Source: Calonectria ilicicola (taxonomy: Eukaryota > Ascomycota > Sordariomycetes > Hypocreales > Nectriaceae). From it: a stretch of DNA of 64,000 nt. Shown piece after piece: positions 62,436-64,000 of this stretch (the first letter of the stretch is position 1; each line of letters begins with the position of its first letter). The stretch is from assembly GCA_020809705.1 (NCBI GenBank), contig CP085832.1, forward strand, positions 5,146,001 through 5,210,000, written 5' to 3'. Made by a program: the position numbers and the translations under genes. The notes beneath the pieces were generated by a model. That model had not been told where the DNA came from. It was given only the letters and a program-made list of their open reading frames with translations, and did no database searches.

Positions 62436-64000
62436 TTAGTTTTGGTTGAAAAGGCTAGCCCTTAGCCCTTTAGGAATAAGAATCGGGTTCTTAGTAGGGC
62501 TAATAGCTATAGAGCTAGCTGCTTGGGCTCTAAACTTACTAAGCGTAAGGCCAATAGAGGTATCAAGCTGGCTAGCTGCTATTTTCCCTATTACTTCCTG
62601 GAGCTTTCTATAGCTTTTAGCTGTTTCTAGCTCCATTAAGCCCCCAGCAGAGAAGATTAGGGGTTGGAAGAAGGGGTCTAAGGCTTTGTATTTCCTTAGT
62701 TTATCCTTAGCTGCAGTAGCTAGGATCTCTTGGATATCCCTTTCTTGGCTGTTAATAGCTACAACTTGTAGGTCATAGTAATAGCGGTTAGAGCCCTTGA
62801 GAATAGAGAAGTCTGCCTTTAGGTTAAGGCTAGGGTCAATAAGGGGCTCCATTTCAACCTCTAAGGTAGGGTTGCTTTCTAGGGCTTTCTTGAGGGCCTG
62901 ATTGATCTGGTTATGGCGTTGGATCCACCTTTTAGTAGCTGCCTTGCAAATATCTTCATGATTTATATCTGCTATTTCCCCACAGTGGTTGCAAGGGCTT
63001 CCAGGGGTCTTAGAGGGCAATAGTAGCCTATTTCTAAGGCATTCAGTAACTTCTTGGTCTGCTAAAATATAGGTTTTTTGAGTAGGCAAGACTTGAAGCC
63101 ACTTTCTGCTTAGATAGCTAGCATTTTCCAGGCAAGTTTTCTTATAGCTAGGGGCTAGGGTTTTCCCTAGCTGTTCCACTCTATAGGAAGTATCCAATTC
63201 TAGGACTTCTTGGGCTGTAGGAGGCGGGGCTGTATAAGGTTGGGTTGAAAAGGGGTCCTCTAAGGAGCCTTTAGAGAAGAAAGGGATGATCTTTTCAATT
63301 GTTGGGTAACTGGCTTCCTTAGCTGCTTGGTATAAGCCCTTTGCTATATCCTGGTGAATAGGAATACCTAGGCCTCCTCTTCTAGCAGGGATAGCTATTA
63401 GATGGGGGTTTAAGGTAGGCAAAGGGTCTTGTTTTTTCCTTTGGGCTAGTTTTTGGATAGATTTCTCTATGGCTAGGTCGATTTCCTGCCATTGTTTTTC
63501 TAGGCCCTCTGGGGCTAGCTGTCTTAGAAGGTGCCTTAAAAGGAGATGAATACTGCCTCTTAGTAGGAGAAGGGCGTTTTGCTTAGATAGGCCTTCTAGC
63601 TCCTGGATTGTTTTTTGAAGAAGGAGGGATTTCCTGTTTAGGAAGTTTTTCCTAGCTTCTAGGGGTCCTATAAAGGTTCCTAGAGTAGCTAGGCCTTCCT
63701 TTCTTAGGGTTGTTATAGTTGTTTCCTTGCTTTTCTGGTGGTTTAGCTTAAGAGGAGAGTTTTTAAAGACCTTTTTAGCTGTTTCTAAGGCTTTTCCTGG
63801 CTCTTCCTTACTAAGGATAAATATATCGTCCAAATAGGCAACTAGAGTAGCTGTAGGAAGCTTTTCTAGGAGGAGCTTTAAGGTAGGTCTTATAGCTAGG
63901 GAAAACAGCAAGGGGCCAAGAGGGTCACCTTGTCTAACCCCTTGGGCTGAGACTAGGTAATGGCCTTGGCCTAGGACTAGTAAGGAGGGGTTATTATAAG
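62436..64000 (-). CDS. Reverse transcriptase with restriction-like endonuclease, CRE/MoTeR-type non-LTR retrotransposon, 5' part beyond window
   Basis: The frame is open from the right edge to TAA/TAG at 62436, at least 520 residues, so the start lies outside. Seen in order: the reverse transcriptase GVRQGDPLGPLLFSLAI block (about 63895-63955), the catalytic AYLDDIFIL box (about 63812-63840), the thumb, a C-x2-C-x7-H-x4-C zinc knuckle (CNHC...HEDIC, about 62947-63000), RHNQI, and an endonuclease core KADF...YYYDLQVV (about 62755-62820) equivalent to the PD-D/E motif of restriction-like endonucleases. This order is that of site-specific elements of the R2/CRE/MoTeR lineage, which prime reverse transcription at a cut target. 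Unlike every other transposon body here, the frame is intact and of normal composition, so it is recent or protected. Its 3' end abuts telomeric repeats, which suggests telomere targeting. Confidence 0.88.
   Translation of the reverse strand, partial: YNNPSLLVLGQGHYLVSAQGVRQGDPLGPLLFSLAIRPTLKLLLEKLPTATLVAYLDDIFILSKEEPGKALETAKKVFKNSPLKLNHQKSKETTITTLRKEGLATLGTFIGPLEARKNFLNRKSLLLQKTIQELEGLSKQNALLLLRGSIHLLLRHLLRQLAPEGLEKQWQEIDLAIEKSIQKLAQRKKQDPLPTLNPHLIAIPARRGGLGIPIHQDIAKGLYQAAKEASYPTIEKIIPFFSKGSLEDPFSTQPYTAPPPTAQEVLELDTSYRVEQLGKTLAPSYKKTCLENASYLSRKWLQVLPTQKTYILADQEVTECLRNRLLLPSKTPGSPCNHCGEIADINHEDICKAATKRWIQRHNQINQALKKALESNPTLEVEMEPLIDPSLNLKADFSILKGSNRYYYDLQVVAINSQERDIQEILATAAKDKLRKYKALDPFFQPLIFSAGGLMELETAKSYRKLQEVIGKIAASQLDTSIGLTLSKFRAQAASSIAISPTKNPILIPKGLRASLFNQN

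Overview
The window looks like subtelomeric DNA of a filamentous ascomycete (Pezizomycotina). The evidence is: short introns of about 50-60 bp with GTAAGT-like donors; fungal protein families; LTR and pogo/Fot1 transposons whose coding frames are full of stops and whose base composition is driven to extreme A+T, as repeat-induced point mutation (RIP) does; and TTAGGG-type telomeric repeats. I cannot name the species. Base-composition statements are by eye, not computed.

Layout. (1) 1-10071: mutated retroelement remnants: a plus-strand Ty3/gypsy chromovirus ('C'), a 135-bp un-mutated LTR-like insertion, and a minus-strand gypsy remnant (A0) carrying a complete 1859-bp pogo/Fot1 transposon. (2) 10144-41122: one 31-kb nested insertion that can be fully unstacked from direct repeats. 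A Ty1/copia element (C1, TSD TTACT) was hit by two gypsy elements (B1, TSD ATCTT; A3, TSD GGTGC). B1 was hit by gypsy A1 (TSD ATAAT). A3 was hit inside its 3' LTR by gypsy B2 (TSD TACCT), and B2 was hit by a 423-bp MITE (TSD TA). (3) About 41123-56290: an island of normal base composition that holds all recognisable host genes. (4) About 56290-62050: a second, mutated pogo-type transposon and a gypsy A copy (A2) cut off abruptly. (5) 62051-64000: a short telomeric tract, then the 3' part of an intact, un-mutated non-LTR retrotransposon with a restriction-like endonuclease (CRE/MoTeR type) that runs off the right edge.

The gene island is centred on two tandem genes of the DIT1/PvcA isocyanide synthase family (ICS-A 45935-47207, ICS-B 48148-49587). 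Both have two introns at matching places and phases. Around them lie an MFS monocarboxylate-type transporter, a decayed amidase, a fungal kinase-like protein, a doubtful small membrane-protein gene, a secreted Ser/Thr-rich surface protein with a 26-residue repeat, a fragment resembling the fungal rhodopsin-like membrane family, and a candidate very small secreted peptide. I infer a small isocyanide (isonitrile) natural-product locus: ICS enzymes make the isocyanide, and the transporter may move substrate or product. No P450, NRPS or dioxygenase partner is visible in the window.

The right edge suggests how the end formed. Gypsy A2 stops where TTAGGG-type repeats begin, with the G-rich strand pointing right as at a right chromosome end. 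A telomere-targeting retroelement then follows with its 3' end against that tract. The window probably approaches a real chromosome end.
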